A stretch of DNA of 64,000 bases from Photobacterium sp. DA100 (GCF_029223585.1 NZ_CP119423.1:2542001-2606000); one strand, 5' to 3'; shown: positions 1 to 9,633, numbered from the stretch's first letter. Numbers and translations are program-made. Notes: generated from the letters alone by a model not told the origin.

Positions 1-141
1 CAATGGTGTCGGCTGGTAGCCTTCCACAGCTTGGTGGAAAGCGCGGGCTTTTTCCGCCTCGGCGGCGGTAAATAGTGGAGAAAGCTGACCGTTATAGTGG
101 CGGTTATCGGCGATCTCCATTTTAAGAGTGAACGTAGACAC
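1..141 (-). CDS. ygeX: Diaminopropionate ammonia-lyase, N-terminal part only
   Basis: Only the first 47 codons are in the window; the gene runs off the left edge. The family is PLP-dependent and splits 2,3-diaminopropionate to pyruvate and ammonia in the cytoplasm. The visible residues include IADNRHYNG, SPLF and GYQPTPL, which match the start of E. coli YgeX. I chose a GTG start at 141 because it gives an N-terminus (V/M-STFTLKMEIADN) of the same length as E. coli YgeX and has GAGGT just upstream; an ATG at 120 is the alternative. It lies downstream of ygeW on the same strand, the gene order of the E. coli ygeWX cluster. The lysine and PLP-binding regions are outside the window. Confidence 0.85.
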   Translation of the reverse strand, partial: MSTFTLKMEIADNRHYNGQLSPLFTAAEAEKARAFHQAVEGYQPTPL

Positions 142-167
142 GACCAGACCTCGTAAAATTAGAGAAA

Positions 168-209
168 GAAAAAAGCGGGGGCTTTAATTACTCAAGGGTA
201 TTCCCCCGC
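168..209 (-). terminator. Terminator-like hairpin between ygeW and ygeX
   Basis: Read on the minus strand, GCGGGGG (209-203) pairs with CCCCCGC (181-175) around a 21-base loop and is followed directly by TTTTTTC. It lies in the 183-bp gap after ygeW and before ygeX, so it would end or thin out transcription inside the presumed operon. The long loop makes it weaker than a standard terminator. A shorter inverted repeat TGGGC/GCCCA lies just upstream at 214-230. Confidence 0.55.
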
Positions 210-324
210 GAATGGGCTAGCATGGCCCAAGCATAAAGATACAGATAGATCGACTAGGTTTTCCCTGCCCTGTCACACCATGGCCAGCGAGCCAAGGCAG
301 GAGAAGCATCGATGCTCCACGCGG

Positions 325-1512
325 TTATTTAACGCGCTTCTTCGCATCATCCAGTAGCTCTTGCAGAATGTGGCCAGGCTCCTGGTATTTACGGTTAAGG
401 ATCATTGCGGCAATGATGTATGGCTTCCAGCTCGCTTCCTTGTAGGTCGCGATGCGGTATTTCTCGAATACCGATTCTTCCACTTCACCTTCTTCGCAAG
501 ATACGCCAGTGATGTCTGCTGGTAGGCAGTGCATGTATAATGCTTCGCCACCTTTGGTCAGCTTCATCATCTCTTCGGTGCAATGCCAGTCTTTGTGGTT
601 GGCATTTTGTGCAAGACATTCTTTTTCCAATGCCTTCAGACCATCATGGTCGTTAGCGCGTAGCAATTCTGTACGGCGGCCCATGACTTGATATGGCGCC
701 CAAGACTTCGGATATACGATGTCCGCGTCTTTGAACGCTTCTTCCATGCTGGCAACCTGAGTGAAGCTACCACCAGAGGCTTCTGCGTTCTTACGTGCTT
801 CTTCAACCACTTCAGGGATCAGGTCATAGCCTTCTGGGTGTGCCAGGGTGACATCCATACCGAAGCGGGTCATCAAACCGATGATGCCCTGAGGCACAGA
901 CAGTGGCTTGCCGTAACTTGGCGAGTAAGCCCATGTCATCGCAATTTTCTTGCCTTTCAGCTTGTCCAAGCCACCGAAGTGCTCTTCCAACCATGCCAAG
1001 TCAGCCATAGACTGGGTTGGGTGGTCGATATCACACTGCAGGTTCACCAGTGCCGGACGGTGAGGAAGCACACCTTCTTTCACGCCGTCATCCAAGGCTT
1101 CACCCACTTCACGCATGTAAGCGTTACCCGCCCCTAGGTACATGTCGTCGCGGATACCGATGGCATCGGCACAGAATGAAATCATGTTAGCCGTTTCACG
1201 GACCGTTTCACCGTGGGCAATTTGGGATTTGCCTTCATCCAGATCCTGCTGAGCAAGACCTAGCATGTTGATAGCCGAAGCATAAGAGAAACGAGTACGG
1301 GTTGAGTTATCGCGGAACAGGGAGATTCCGAGACCGTTGTTAAACACGTTGGTAGCAATGTTTTCCTGGCGCATTGATTTAAGGGCTTGGGCTGTTTTCA
1401 ATACACGCTCAAGCTCTTCCGGGGTTTGCTCCCAGGTCAACAGAAAGTCTTTGTCGTGCAGTTCAGATTTAAGCTCATTAATTTCCTTGATCAGTTCGTT
1501 GATGCTCTTCAT
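325..1512 (-). CDS. ygeW: Knotted carbamoyltransferase YgeW
   Basis: 395 aa, the same size as E. coli YgeW. It belongs to the aspartate/ornithine carbamoyltransferase superfamily with a C-terminal knot. The carbamoyl-phosphate loop is visible as FRDNSTRTRFSYA near residue 65 and the second active-site motif as MHCLPADITG near residue 330. In E. coli the gene sits in a purine or allantoin-like catabolic cluster, but to my knowledge its true substrate is not established, so only the transferase fold is firm. The gene precedes ygeX on the minus strand and diverges from the sigma-54 activator ygeV, with a 543-bp gap that holds a sigma-54 promoter candidate. Regulation by YgeV is an inference from this layout. 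Confidence 0.93.
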   Translation of the reverse strand: MKSINELIKEINELKSELHDKDFLLTWEQTPEELERVLKTAQALKSMRQENIATNVFNNGLGISLFRDNSTRTRFSYASAINMLGLAQQDLDEGKSQIAHGETVRETANMISFCADAIGIRDDMYLGAGNAYMREVGEALDDGVKEGVLPHRPALVNLQCDIDHPTQSMADLAWLEEHFGGLDKLKGKKIAMTWAYSPSYGKPLSVPQGIIGLMTRFGMDVTLAHPEGYDLIPEVVEEARKNAEASGGSFTQVASMEEAFKDADIVYPKSWAPYQVMGRRTELLRANDHDGLKALEKECLAQNANHKDWHCTEEMMKLTKGGEALYMHCLPADITGVSCEEGEVEESVFEKYRIATYKEASWKPYIIAAMILNRKYQEPGHILQELLDDAKKRVK

Positions 1513-1720
1513 GTTTTTCTTCCCGGTTTCAATTGTTATACGTCCCTGGCAGCGCTTTTCTTCACGGGCCAGTCGCTTAATGGGTAATGACAGCCTTCAG
1601 CATTGCTCAATCAGCGATCATTCATTTGGTTTTTGATTTAAGGCACTGAGATTGCTTATAAATTTCAGGCTTAAACTAAGGGTTAACAAAGGTAATTATT
1701 TCGGAACTTAATTCAGTACA

Positions 1721-1737
1721 ATCAACAACTGTGCCAA
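1721..1737 (-). promoter_or_regulatory. Candidate sigma-54 promoter for ygeW
   Basis: On the minus strand the sequence reads TTGGCACAGTTGTTGAT. The -24 element TTGGCAC is exact and the spacing to TTGAT fits the -12 element, which has GA where GC is usual. It would start a leader of about 200 bases before ygeW. A sigma-54 activator gene lies directly opposite, which fits. The rest of the 1513-2055 gap is AT-rich, and apart from the inverted repeat at 1948 I see nothing else in it. Confidence 0.55.
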
Positions 1738-1947
1738 CATTGAATTTAGAAAATATTATTTATTGTTACTCGTTGAAAGCCCGCATGAATACTGGGATGA
1801 AGGATTTAAGAGTATCGATCTTTCATAAAGAATAGAGAGGCAATAGAAATACCAGCTATCACAGAGGTATCAACTCGCTAGACCAAAATGATAGTGATAA
1901 AAAAGGGGAATTATCATATTGATATGCCCGTGTGACATTGGTAGCAA

Positions 1948-1968
1948 AATATTTCATTTTGAAATATT
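1948..1968. promoter_or_regulatory. Inverted repeat upstream of ygeV, possible activator site
   Basis: Perfect 9-bp arms AATATTTCA and TGAAATATT are separated by TTT. The site is 88 bp before the ygeV start and about 210 bp upstream of the ygeW sigma-54 promoter candidate, a usual distance for an enhancer-type binding site of a sigma-54 activator. The binding protein is inferred, not shown. Confidence 0.4.
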
Positions 1969-2055
1969 CAATCTAAAAACCCTGACACATATCAAACAGC
2001 ATAACTGGGTTTTTCTTTATGTTAATTCGGTCATTAAAGGAATAAGCCAGTCAAT

Positions 2056-3813
2056 ATGCTGAATACACCAAGACCCTCAGAATTAATGCAGTTGCAACCG
2101 ACTATCCTCCGCTTCACCCAAATGCTGTCGGCGGTGTTGAAAATCGACGCCGAAGTCGTCGATGCCGATTTGGTCAGAATTGCAGGTACTGGTCCCTATA
2201 GTAAGTTTTTTGGAAAAAAGCTAAATACCAGCTCAAGGATTTTCAGGTATATACTTGAAACACATGAAGAAAAAGTTGTCGTCAAATCAAGGACCGATCC
2301 TTTGTGCGAGGGCTGCACCAACAAGAACGGCTGTCGTGAAATGGCCTTCCTCGGTGTGCCGATCATGATTGAGGATCGCTGCCTCGGGGTGATCAGCCTC
2401 GTTGCGTTCAGTGAAGAATCACGCGAGAGGATCAAAGACAATGTCCAGCTTTTCTCTGACTACATCAAACATATTGCCCAAATAGTGGTATCTAAAGTTG
2501 TCGAGAAAAACAGTAATAGTGACAGTCTCGACGAGGTGTTTACCAATCTTATTGAAAACATGGACCAGGGCGTATTAGTACTCGATGAAAACAACCGGGT
2601 AAAATACGGCAACCAGCCCGCCCTCAACAACCTGAATATAACGCAGGAGGCGCTGCACAGCCTTGAAATTAATATTCAGCCACTGTCTCTGCACAACAAT
2701 GAGATGAAGGGCCACCAACAACATATTATTTCACTCGGTGGCCGGCAGGAATTATTAGTCGGGCAGTTTTATAACGCCCACGGCCATCAACTTTTCCTGA
2801 TGGCCTTTCATCAACCTAATAGCGCATTGATGATCCCGGATCATGAGCCACAGTTCGCCACCGTTATCGGCGAATGCAGCAAGATGCGCCAGTTGAAGAA
2901 GCTCATCACCCGCATTGCCAGCAGCCCATCGAGCGTCCTGATCAACGGCGAGAGCGGTACCGGCAAGGAAGTGATCGCCAATGCGGTCCATAACCTGAGC
3001 GATCGCAGCCAGTACCCTTTCATTGCGATCAACTGTGCGGCTATCCCTGATCAGCTATTGGAAAGCGAGTTGTTCGGCTATGTCAAAGGCGCCTTTACCG
3101 GCGCATCTACCAAAGGCAAAACCGGTTTGATCCAGGCCGCCAACAAGGGCACGCTGTTCCTCGATGAAATCGGTGATATGTCGATGACCCTGCAGGCCAA
3201 GCTGTTACGCGTGCTGGAAGAGCGGGAAGTGATGCCGATTGGCTCCAACAAAGCGGTTCCGGTAGATATCCGCATTATTTCGGCCACCAACCGTAATTTC
3301 CAGGAGATGATCGCCACCAACAAATTCCGCGAGGATTTGTATTACCGCCTCAACGTGATCCCTATCCACCTGCCGCCGCTCAAGGAGCGTGAAGGGGATA
3401 TCGCGCTACTGATCAACTATTTCCTCGAGCACCACACCCAGAAAATCGGGGTGACGTACCCGGGGATCAGTGAAGAAGCCATGCGCCGTCTCAATGCCTA
3501 CCACTGGCCGGGCAACGTACGAGAGCTAAGCAACTTAGTGGAATACCTCGTCAATGTTGTCCCTGAAGGTGACCAAATCGACGTCGATTTGCTTCCGCCT
3601 TATTTTGAGCAAACCCCTGAAGCCACAAGTCCGCAGGAGATCTTGAATGACGACTGCTCGATGAGCTTGGAAGAGATGGAAAAAATCCGTATAGAAGAGG
3701 CAATTTCGCGCCTCGGCAACCGCAAGATGGTGGCCGAAGAGCTGGGGATCGGCATTGCGACCTTGTACCGCAAAATCAAGAAATACGGGCTTAGCAACCA
3801 TCGCGCGGCTTAG
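2056..3813 (+). CDS. ygeV: Sigma-54-dependent transcriptional activator, YgeV type
   Basis: 585 aa in the usual order for this class. An N-terminal GAF-like sensor (about 1-155) contains a cysteine cluster, CEGCTNKNGC, near residue 79 that could bind a metal or Fe-S ligand. A PAS-like domain follows (about 170-265). The AAA+ domain (about 275-510) has Walker A GESGTGKE, the sigma-54 contact loop GAFTGA and Walker B TLFLDEIGDM. A Fis-type HTH at the C-terminus reads NRKMVAEELGIGIATLYRKIKKYGL. It diverges from ygeW and ygeX and very probably activates them through the sigma-54 promoter candidate at 1721-1737. Its transcription originally ended at a hairpin now split by an insertion sequence. 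Confidence 0.9.
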   Translation: MLNTPRPSELMQLQPTILRFTQMLSAVLKIDAEVVDADLVRIAGTGPYSKFFGKKLNTSSRIFRYILETHEEKVVVKSRTDPLCEGCTNKNGCREMAFLGVPIMIEDRCLGVISLVAFSEESRERIKDNVQLFSDYIKHIAQIVVSKVVEKNSNSDSLDEVFTNLIENMDQGVLVLDENNRVKYGNQPALNNLNITQEALHSLEINIQPLSLHNNEMKGHQQHIISLGGRQELLVGQFYNAHGHQLFLMAFHQPNSALMIPDHEPQFATVIGECSKMRQLKKLITRIASSPSSVLINGESGTGKEVIANAVHNLSDRSQYPFIAINCAAIPDQLLESELFGYVKGAFTGASTKGKTGLIQAANKGTLFLDEIGDMSMTLQAKLLRVLEEREVMPIGSNKAVPVDIRIISATNRNFQEMIATNKFREDLYYRLNVIPIHLPPLKEREGDIALLINYFLEHHTQKIGVTYPGISEEAMRRLNAYHWPGNVRELSNLVEYLVNVVPEGDQIDVDLLPPYFEQTPEATSPQEILNDDCSMSLEEMEKIRIEEAISRLGNRKMVAEELGIGIATLYRKIKKYGLSNHRAA

Positions 3814-3850
3814 CGCTTGTGTTTCTGCTGGCACAAGCACATCCCCAACA

Positions 3851-3868
3851 AAAAGGCCGCGAATACGC
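3851..3868 (+). terminator. Left half of a terminator split by an insertion sequence
   Basis: AAAGGCCGCG here and CGCGGCCTTT on the far side of the insertion (about 5381-5390) would form a 10-bp stem with an AATA loop if the insertion and one target copy were removed. It lies 37 bp after ygeV and faces the S4-domain gene on the other strand, so the intact hairpin probably served both genes. Confidence 0.7.
3859..3868. repeat. Left 10-bp target-site duplication
   Basis: GCGAATACGC directly abuts the left inverted repeat of the insertion sequence. The identical ten bases follow the right end at 5374-5383. This exact duplication fixes the insertion limits. Confidence 0.9.
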
Positions 3869-3879
3869 CTGTCTCTTGA

Positions 3880-5277
3880 TCACAAGTTTTGATGGTCAAG
3901 AGACATTGCTAGCTCATAGCCTTCAAGGATGGTTTGTAACTTGAACCATCCTTCCCATAGGGCTTTCACTGATGCCTTTCCTGTTCGTTTGGTATCTTTC
4001 CATCCCCCCATTCTTGCAAGGTTTTCATAAGCCCAAGATATATTGGGTGGCGACTCGGGAATGGTTTTCTTCTCCATTTTCAACCACAACAACTTCCAAG
4101 CTTGTGTGCTCAATACCTTTTCACAGTTATGATCAGCCTGAGAACACGTTTTTCTCATAAAGCGTAACTGTAATAAACGTGTGGCTATAAATGCTAAAAT
4201 GACGCTTATCCGCTCTAAATTATCTCGACTTTGCATTCTGAGCTCTTCAACTCCTGTCCCCTCACTTTTCCAGACCTTATGGTAGTCCTCAATTAACCAG
4301 CGGTGTTCGTAATAGCTGACAATGCGTTCCGCATCTTCTGCTTTTGTGACCCTTTCAGATGTCAGTAAGTGCCAAGCGAGCTTGTCTTTTCTATCGCCTT
4401 GTTCAACACAACTGACATAATACATAGCGGTATCGGGCTGAGATGATTTATTGGCTGGTGCTTTCAGTGTGACTTTTGCGTACTTGATATCAAGGACGAC
4501 ATCTCTCGCTTTACGTCCCCCTTTTTGAGGTATATGCAAGACTTTAGGCGTCGCATTTTGTAATTGCTCAGCATAGTCATAGAGTTTGTTGTCATGCTCT
4601 TTGATACATCGGCTCTGCATTGAACGCACAACAAATCGTTGATTATTTTGCGCTTTGTACGCCAGATATTCGTAGATATCAGCCTCACGGTCACATACTG
4701 AAATCACTTTATCTATATTAGTGCCTAATCGTTCAACCATGTTCTGAGAGGCCTTTTCCCACTTATAGCTCTCTTTTTCTTTGTAAGGCCGCGAAGCATG
4801 TTGATGTCGCTGGCCTCGTTTCAATATGTCACGGGTCCACATTTGCTGCTCAATTAAGCCAACAATATCGTGGTTTTGTGGAGCAAAAAGCAAAATCGAA
4901 TGTGCCAAGATGGCTCGATTATTATCTCCCTGATTAATATGCCCTAGTTCACCTTTAACCGATTGATGCCTAAAGACTAAAGCGGTTGTATCCTCAAGGG
5001 CGAGTAAAATGGGATGGGTTGCGGCTCTTTGAGCAGTTACTTGAAACCCCGCCTCAGCGATATCTTTTGGTTCGATATGGTCATTACGAATAAACCGGTA
5101 TGCCCCTTCCATATCAGCAGGTGAGAGGGATAATTTTGACACAGCAACTCCTGGCTGTTGAGCAAGTGAAGCCGCTAAAGAGACTAAACGCTGAGTTCGT
5201 CTAGGGTCGTTGAGGTTAGCTTGCCCAAATTGCATATCTGCCCATTGTTCATGAGTATTTTTATCCATCTTAATCAT
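3880..5277 (-). CDS. IS4-family transposase (IS50/Tn5-like)
   Basis: 465 aa, close to the 476 aa of Tn5 transposase, and uninterrupted. The N-terminus carries the Tn5-like DNA-binding region (WADMQFGQANLNDPRRTQRL). The DDE catalytic residues are recognisable in LALEDTTAL, in VCDREADIYEYL and in the YREK-type signature YEHRWLIEDYHKVWKSEGTG. The C-terminal part corresponds to the dimerisation domain. The start could be the ATG at 5277 or the in-frame ATG three codons later, which has GGATGATTAAG before it. A 20-bp palindrome ends two bases upstream of the first ATG and may hide the ribosome binding site. By eye the codon use is more A/T-rich than in the neighbouring genes, which suggests transfer. 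Confidence 0.93.
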   Translation of the reverse strand: MIKMDKNTHEQWADMQFGQANLNDPRRTQRLVSLAASLAQQPGVAVSKLSLSPADMEGAYRFIRNDHIEPKDIAEAGFQVTAQRAATHPILLALEDTTALVFRHQSVKGELGHINQGDNNRAILAHSILLFAPQNHDIVGLIEQQMWTRDILKRGQRHQHASRPYKEKESYKWEKASQNMVERLGTNIDKVISVCDREADIYEYLAYKAQNNQRFVVRSMQSRCIKEHDNKLYDYAEQLQNATPKVLHIPQKGGRKARDVVLDIKYAKVTLKAPANKSSQPDTAMYYVSCVEQGDRKDKLAWHLLTSERVTKAEDAERIVSYYEHRWLIEDYHKVWKSEGTGVEELRMQSRDNLERISVILAFIATRLLQLRFMRKTCSQADHNCEKVLSTQAWKLLWLKMEKKTIPESPPNISWAYENLARMGGWKDTKRTGKASVKALWEGWFKLQTILEGYELAMSLDHQNL

Positions 5278-5278
5278 C

Positions 5279-5298
5279 CATTTAATAGCTATTAAATG
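5279..5298. repeat. 20-bp perfect palindrome before the transposase start
   Basis: CATTTAATAGCTATTAAATG is fully self-complementary and ends two bases before the transposase ATG. In mRNA it would fold over the initiation region. In IS10 and IS50 comparable structures block translation of read-through transcripts. Confidence 0.6.
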
Positions 5299-5332
5299 AT
5301 CAGATCACAACTTCGAAAGTGAGTTCAAAAAA

Positions 5333-5358
5333 AAATCCCCGAGCATGCTCGGGGATTT
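5333..5358. terminator. 26-bp palindrome inside the IS right end
   Basis: The arms AAATCCCCGAGCA and TGCTCGGGGATTT are perfectly complementary with no spacer and overlap the right inverted repeat. Read on the minus strand it is followed by a run of T (about nine, 5335-5327). It would therefore stop outside transcription before it reaches the transposase gene. Confidence 0.65.
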
Positions 5359-5373
5359 GTGCATAAGAGACAG

Positions 5374-5383
5374 GCGAATACGC
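5374..5383. repeat. Right 10-bp target-site duplication
   Basis: GCGAATACGC, identical to 3859-3868, directly follows the right end CTG/CAG boundary of the insertion sequence. It continues into GGCCTTT, the other half of the split terminator. Confidence 0.9.
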
Positions 5384-5433
5384 GGCCTTTCCTATCCAAT
5401 GTTGTCAAAAAAACTGACTTGTCACAGATTCGC

Positions 5434-5910
5434 TTAGAAACTAATTGGCTTTCTGCCCGTCGCTTTGTCCGCAGGACCTTTGGCCGGCGCTTTGCCCGAG
5501 CGGCCTTTATTGGCTTTATTTCCTTGAGAGCGGTTAGCTTGTGAGCCTGATTTCGGTTTGGCACCCTGCCCTTTGCCTTTTGCCAGTTTTGAGCTCGACT
5601 TTGTGCGTGGTGCGGGTTTTGGCTCGGCGGCTTTCTTTGGCTTGTCAGCAACTTCTGTCACGGGCTGATCACAAAGCACCAAATAGAACTCGTTGTTGAA
5701 CTCAATCACATCGCCGTCGTAAACCTTGCGGCGCTTGCGCTGCTCCAACTCACCATTTACCGCCACATACCCTTCGGCAATCGCAAACTTCGCTTCACCG
5801 CCACCACTTACGGCATTGGCAATTTTCAATACCTTGTAAAGCTCTATTGGCTGGGCACTCACCTCAACGCCAAGGGCCTCAACTTCATACTCTTCGTGTT
5901 CTTCAGACAT
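5434..5910 (-). CDS. S4-domain RNA-binding protein with a basic low-complexity tail
   Basis: 158 aa. Residues about 15-85 form a small S4 domain of the YbcJ type: VSAQPIELYKVLKIANAVSGGGEAKFAIAEGYVAVNGE and RKRRKVYDGDVI. The core is about the size of E. coli YbcJ (70 aa). The remaining 70 residues are a lysine, alanine, proline and glycine-rich tail that should be unstructured and could add nonspecific RNA or ribosome binding. The role is RNA binding in the cytoplasm; the exact target is unknown. The gene is convergent with ygeV, and the insertion sequence now sits 50 bp past its stop in what was its terminator. Confidence 0.8.
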   Translation of the reverse strand: MSEEHEEYEVEALGVEVSAQPIELYKVLKIANAVSGGGEAKFAIAEGYVAVNGELEQRKRRKVYDGDVIEFNNEFYLVLCDQPVTEVADKPKKAAEPKPAPRTKSSSKLAKGKGQGAKPKSGSQANRSQGNKANKGRSGKAPAKGPADKATGRKPISF

Positions 5911-6108
5911 TTTTCTAAACCAGTGGTGACTTCAATAAATACACAGGCGCTATACAGCCAAGTAACTTCAAGGGGCTTTATTCAGCGCAAAAGACTTGGG
6001 TATAACGCTTACTGAATTTTAACCCAATCACGCTTGGCATTCACGGGTTTACTAAGTTATTCTCGCGACTTGTTTCTTCTTTTCATTTTCGACTATCAAG
6101 AGTGCCCT

Positions 6109-6600
6109 ATGTTCTGCCCATCTTGCGGACAAGCCACACTATCACGCGCCGAGGCCAAAGCGTTTCGCTGTGACCACTGTCAGTTTACCTATTTCCACAA
6201 TACCGCTTCGGCAGTGCTGGCGGTTATCTGCTGCGGTGATGATATCTTGGTGGCAGAGCGAGGGCGGCAACCGGGTAAAGGCATGCTCGATTTCCCGGGA
6301 GGGTTTGTCGATTACGATGAATCTTTAGAACAAGCGCTCTGCCGCGAACTCGAAGAAGAACTTGGCTTTCAGCCTGCCGGCATGCGCTATATCGGCTCGG
6401 CACCCAATACTTATAAATACCGAGGTACGACGTACAAAACCTGTGATGCCTTCTATCAGATAACACTTGATAGCAAGCCAAAAATGCAGGCAAATGATGA
6501 TGTTGCGGCTATCAAATGGATCAATCGCCATGAGATTGCCCCCTCTGAGTTTGCGTTTGACTCAGCCCGACTCGCACTAGAGCTGCTCGGTATAGATTGA
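6109..6600 (+). CDS. NUDIX hydrolase with N-terminal zinc ribbon
   Basis: 163 aa from the ATG at 6109. The open frame extends upstream to 6034, but the shorter start places the zinc ribbon at the very N-terminus (MFCPSCG, then CDHC) as in related proteins. The Nudix box is visible as GGFVDYDESLEQALCRELEEELGF around residues 63-86, with the REXXEE core intact. Such proteins hydrolyse nucleoside diphosphates linked to another moiety, and zinc-ribbon members include NADH-pyrophosphatase-like enzymes, but the substrate here cannot be read from sequence. It is divergent from the S4 gene. Confidence 0.88.
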   Translation: MFCPSCGQATLSRAEAKAFRCDHCQFTYFHNTASAVLAVICCGDDILVAERGRQPGKGMLDFPGGFVDYDESLEQALCRELEEELGFQPAGMRYIGSAPNTYKYRGTTYKTCDAFYQITLDSKPKMQANDDVAAIKWINRHEIAPSEFAFDSARLALELLGID

Positions 6601-6757
6601 CGAGCCTTTGGTCGCTCTACGCCTACGTAGGCAAAGAAAGTGTGAACTACGCCTCTTTCCTCCTCCTTAAAATAATTAGTCAGGGATGATGGTTTTTTAA
6701 CCAAATCAAGACAGGATGTGATCCGTAAACAACATGATGACTTGAGGGTAAAACGTC

Positions 6758-6913
6758 ATGCTGATTTTTAATAAAGATTTTGTTTTTTCAAACACTGCAG
6801 AAACCAGCTTCGAAGAAGCCAACACCGTCCATTGCCAGCAAGAAGCCGATAAAGAGCTCAAGCGCAGGTCGATGCTGGCTACCATTCAGAAAGAAGGTGG
6901 TTTCGAAGACTAG
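6758..6913 (+). CDS. Small hypothetical protein, 51 aa
   Basis: The frame begins ATGCTGATTTTTAATAAAG and ends at TAG 6911-6913. It is preceded by GAGGG at a usable distance. The product is acidic to mixed in charge (51 aa, with TSFEEANTV and QQEADKELKRRS), has one cysteine and no membrane segment. I do not recognise the family. Codon use looks similar to neighbouring genes, and the position in a 490-bp gap between two genes of the same strand makes it plausible, but the call is tentative. A perfect palindrome GCCTACGTAGGC lies upstream at 6621-6632. Confidence 0.45.
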   Translation: MLIFNKDFVFSNTAETSFEEANTVHCQQEADKELKRRSMLATIQKEGGFED

Positions 6914-7111
6914 CAATCCTATTTCGACGTCTCTCCAGCGCTGGTGGTAACCAAGGTTTTGGCCGCCAACCAATCTCTTCCTGTGCCTCGTTGTTAGTAA
7001 GCAATCAACATACTCAGGCCATCAGCGCTTTTCTTTCCCCTGCGATTTCCAATCGAACGACCGTTCCTTTAGACTGATCTTTGAGGTATTTTTTTGCTCA
7101 AGGAAGTCTCT

Positions 7112-7957
7112 ATGCTATTTCGTCATCTGATCCTACTCGTTGCCTTCGCCTTTTCGGCCCTTGCCAGTGCCGAGACACCGCCAGCAGAAGATAAAATACT
7201 GGAGCGCCCCTTGATGGAAAGGTACGTACTTGACGAACTCAAGGCGCTGCGTATCGACCAGCAGGATCTCGAACGCCGGTTGGTGATCGAAATCACCGAC
7301 CGGGAACTGGCTGTTGCTGATAAGTCGATGAACTACGCCAATGTCACTGTCACCTATTTCTTCTACCTCATTGCTGGTGCCGCGTCCCTGTTTGCCCTGA
7401 TCGGCTGGCAGTCGCTGCGTGAGCTGCGCGACAACACCAAGAAAGCCGCCGATCAACAACTCCAGTCTATTGCTGAACAATATGAAAAGAAGTTCCAACG
7501 CCTCGAACAAGATCTCAAGCGCAAAACCCGTATCATTGCCCAGAACAACAAAGAGATTGAAACCATCAACGAAATCCACAACCTGTGGTTACGTTCGCAG
7601 GGCCTGCAGACGCCGGAACAAAAAATCGAGGTCTATGACGACATTTTGAAAATCCGCCCCGGTGACTTGGAAGCCCTGACCTACAAAGCCGATGCGGTGA
7701 TGGAAATCAGGGAGTTTCACTGGGCGTTAAGCTTGTGTAACCGGGTATTAGAACTCGATCCCAGAAATGCCCATGCGCTCTATCAACGTGCCTGTGCCTA
7801 TGCCTGCCTCGGCTCCGAAGAAATGGCTATCAATGACTTGGAACAAGCGGTCCGTGACAGTGCCTCCTTGCGCGAGCTAGCCGCCGAAGAGCAGGACTTC
7901 GAATCCCTGCGCGGCAATGAGCGGTTTGAGACACTTATCGCAAGCGGTGAAAGCTGA
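7112..7957 (+). CDS. Membrane-bound TPR protein with signal sequence
   Basis: 281 aa. The ATG at 7112 follows AAGGAAG and gives a clean signal peptide (MLFRHLILLVAFAFSALASAE). A second hydrophobic stretch (VTVTYFFYLIAGAASLFALIGW, about 81-102) is a membrane anchor. Next comes a charged coiled-coil region (KKAADQQLQSIAEQYEKKFQRLEQDLKRK). Tetratricopeptide-type repeats (about 170-255) read TPEQKIEVYDDILKIRPGDLEALTYKADAVM and HWALSLCNRVLELDPRNAHALYQRACAYACLG. The protein probably has a periplasmic N-terminus and a cytoplasmic TPR domain for protein contacts. The partner is unknown, and its neighbours suggest no pathway. Confidence 0.8.
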   Translation: MLFRHLILLVAFAFSALASAETPPAEDKILERPLMERYVLDELKALRIDQQDLERRLVIEITDRELAVADKSMNYANVTVTYFFYLIAGAASLFALIGWQSLRELRDNTKKAADQQLQSIAEQYEKKFQRLEQDLKRKTRIIAQNNKEIETINEIHNLWLRSQGLQTPEQKIEVYDDILKIRPGDLEALTYKADAVMEIREFHWALSLCNRVLELDPRNAHALYQRACAYACLGSEEMAINDLEQAVRDSASLRELAAEEQDFESLRGNERFETLIASGES

Positions 7958-8084
7958 TCCACAATCACTGGCCGACCGATAGAATAATCTGAAAGATTAG
8001 GACTTTTCCCGATCCTGCTGTAAGCTAGCCCGCTTGCTGCCTGTGTGAGGCAGATCATACTTTTCATCCAACTGAGAATTATCT

Positions 8085-9599
<1,515 letters not shown>

Positions 9600-9633
9600 A
9601 CCGAAAGAACATTACTTATATCAATAAAGTAGC

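Larger units (their letters stand above)
3869..5373 (-). mobile_element. IS4-family, IS50-like insertion sequence, 1505 bp
   Basis: The left end reads CTGTCTCTTGATCACAAGT (3869-3887). The right end, read inward on the minus strand, is CTGTCTCTTATGCACAAAT (5373-5355). Both closely resemble the ends of IS50/Tn5. The flanks carry a perfect 10-bp duplication. One full-length transposase gene fills the element, so it looks intact and recently inserted. Two GATC (Dam) sites at 5298-5306 lie where the transposase promoter should be, and a third is inside the left end, as in IS50 and IS10. Confidence 0.93.

Noticed and set aside
6621..6632. GCCTACGTAGGC palindrome as a recombination or operator site
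   Set aside because: A single 12-bp palindrome in a gap, with no second copy or matching regulator nearby.
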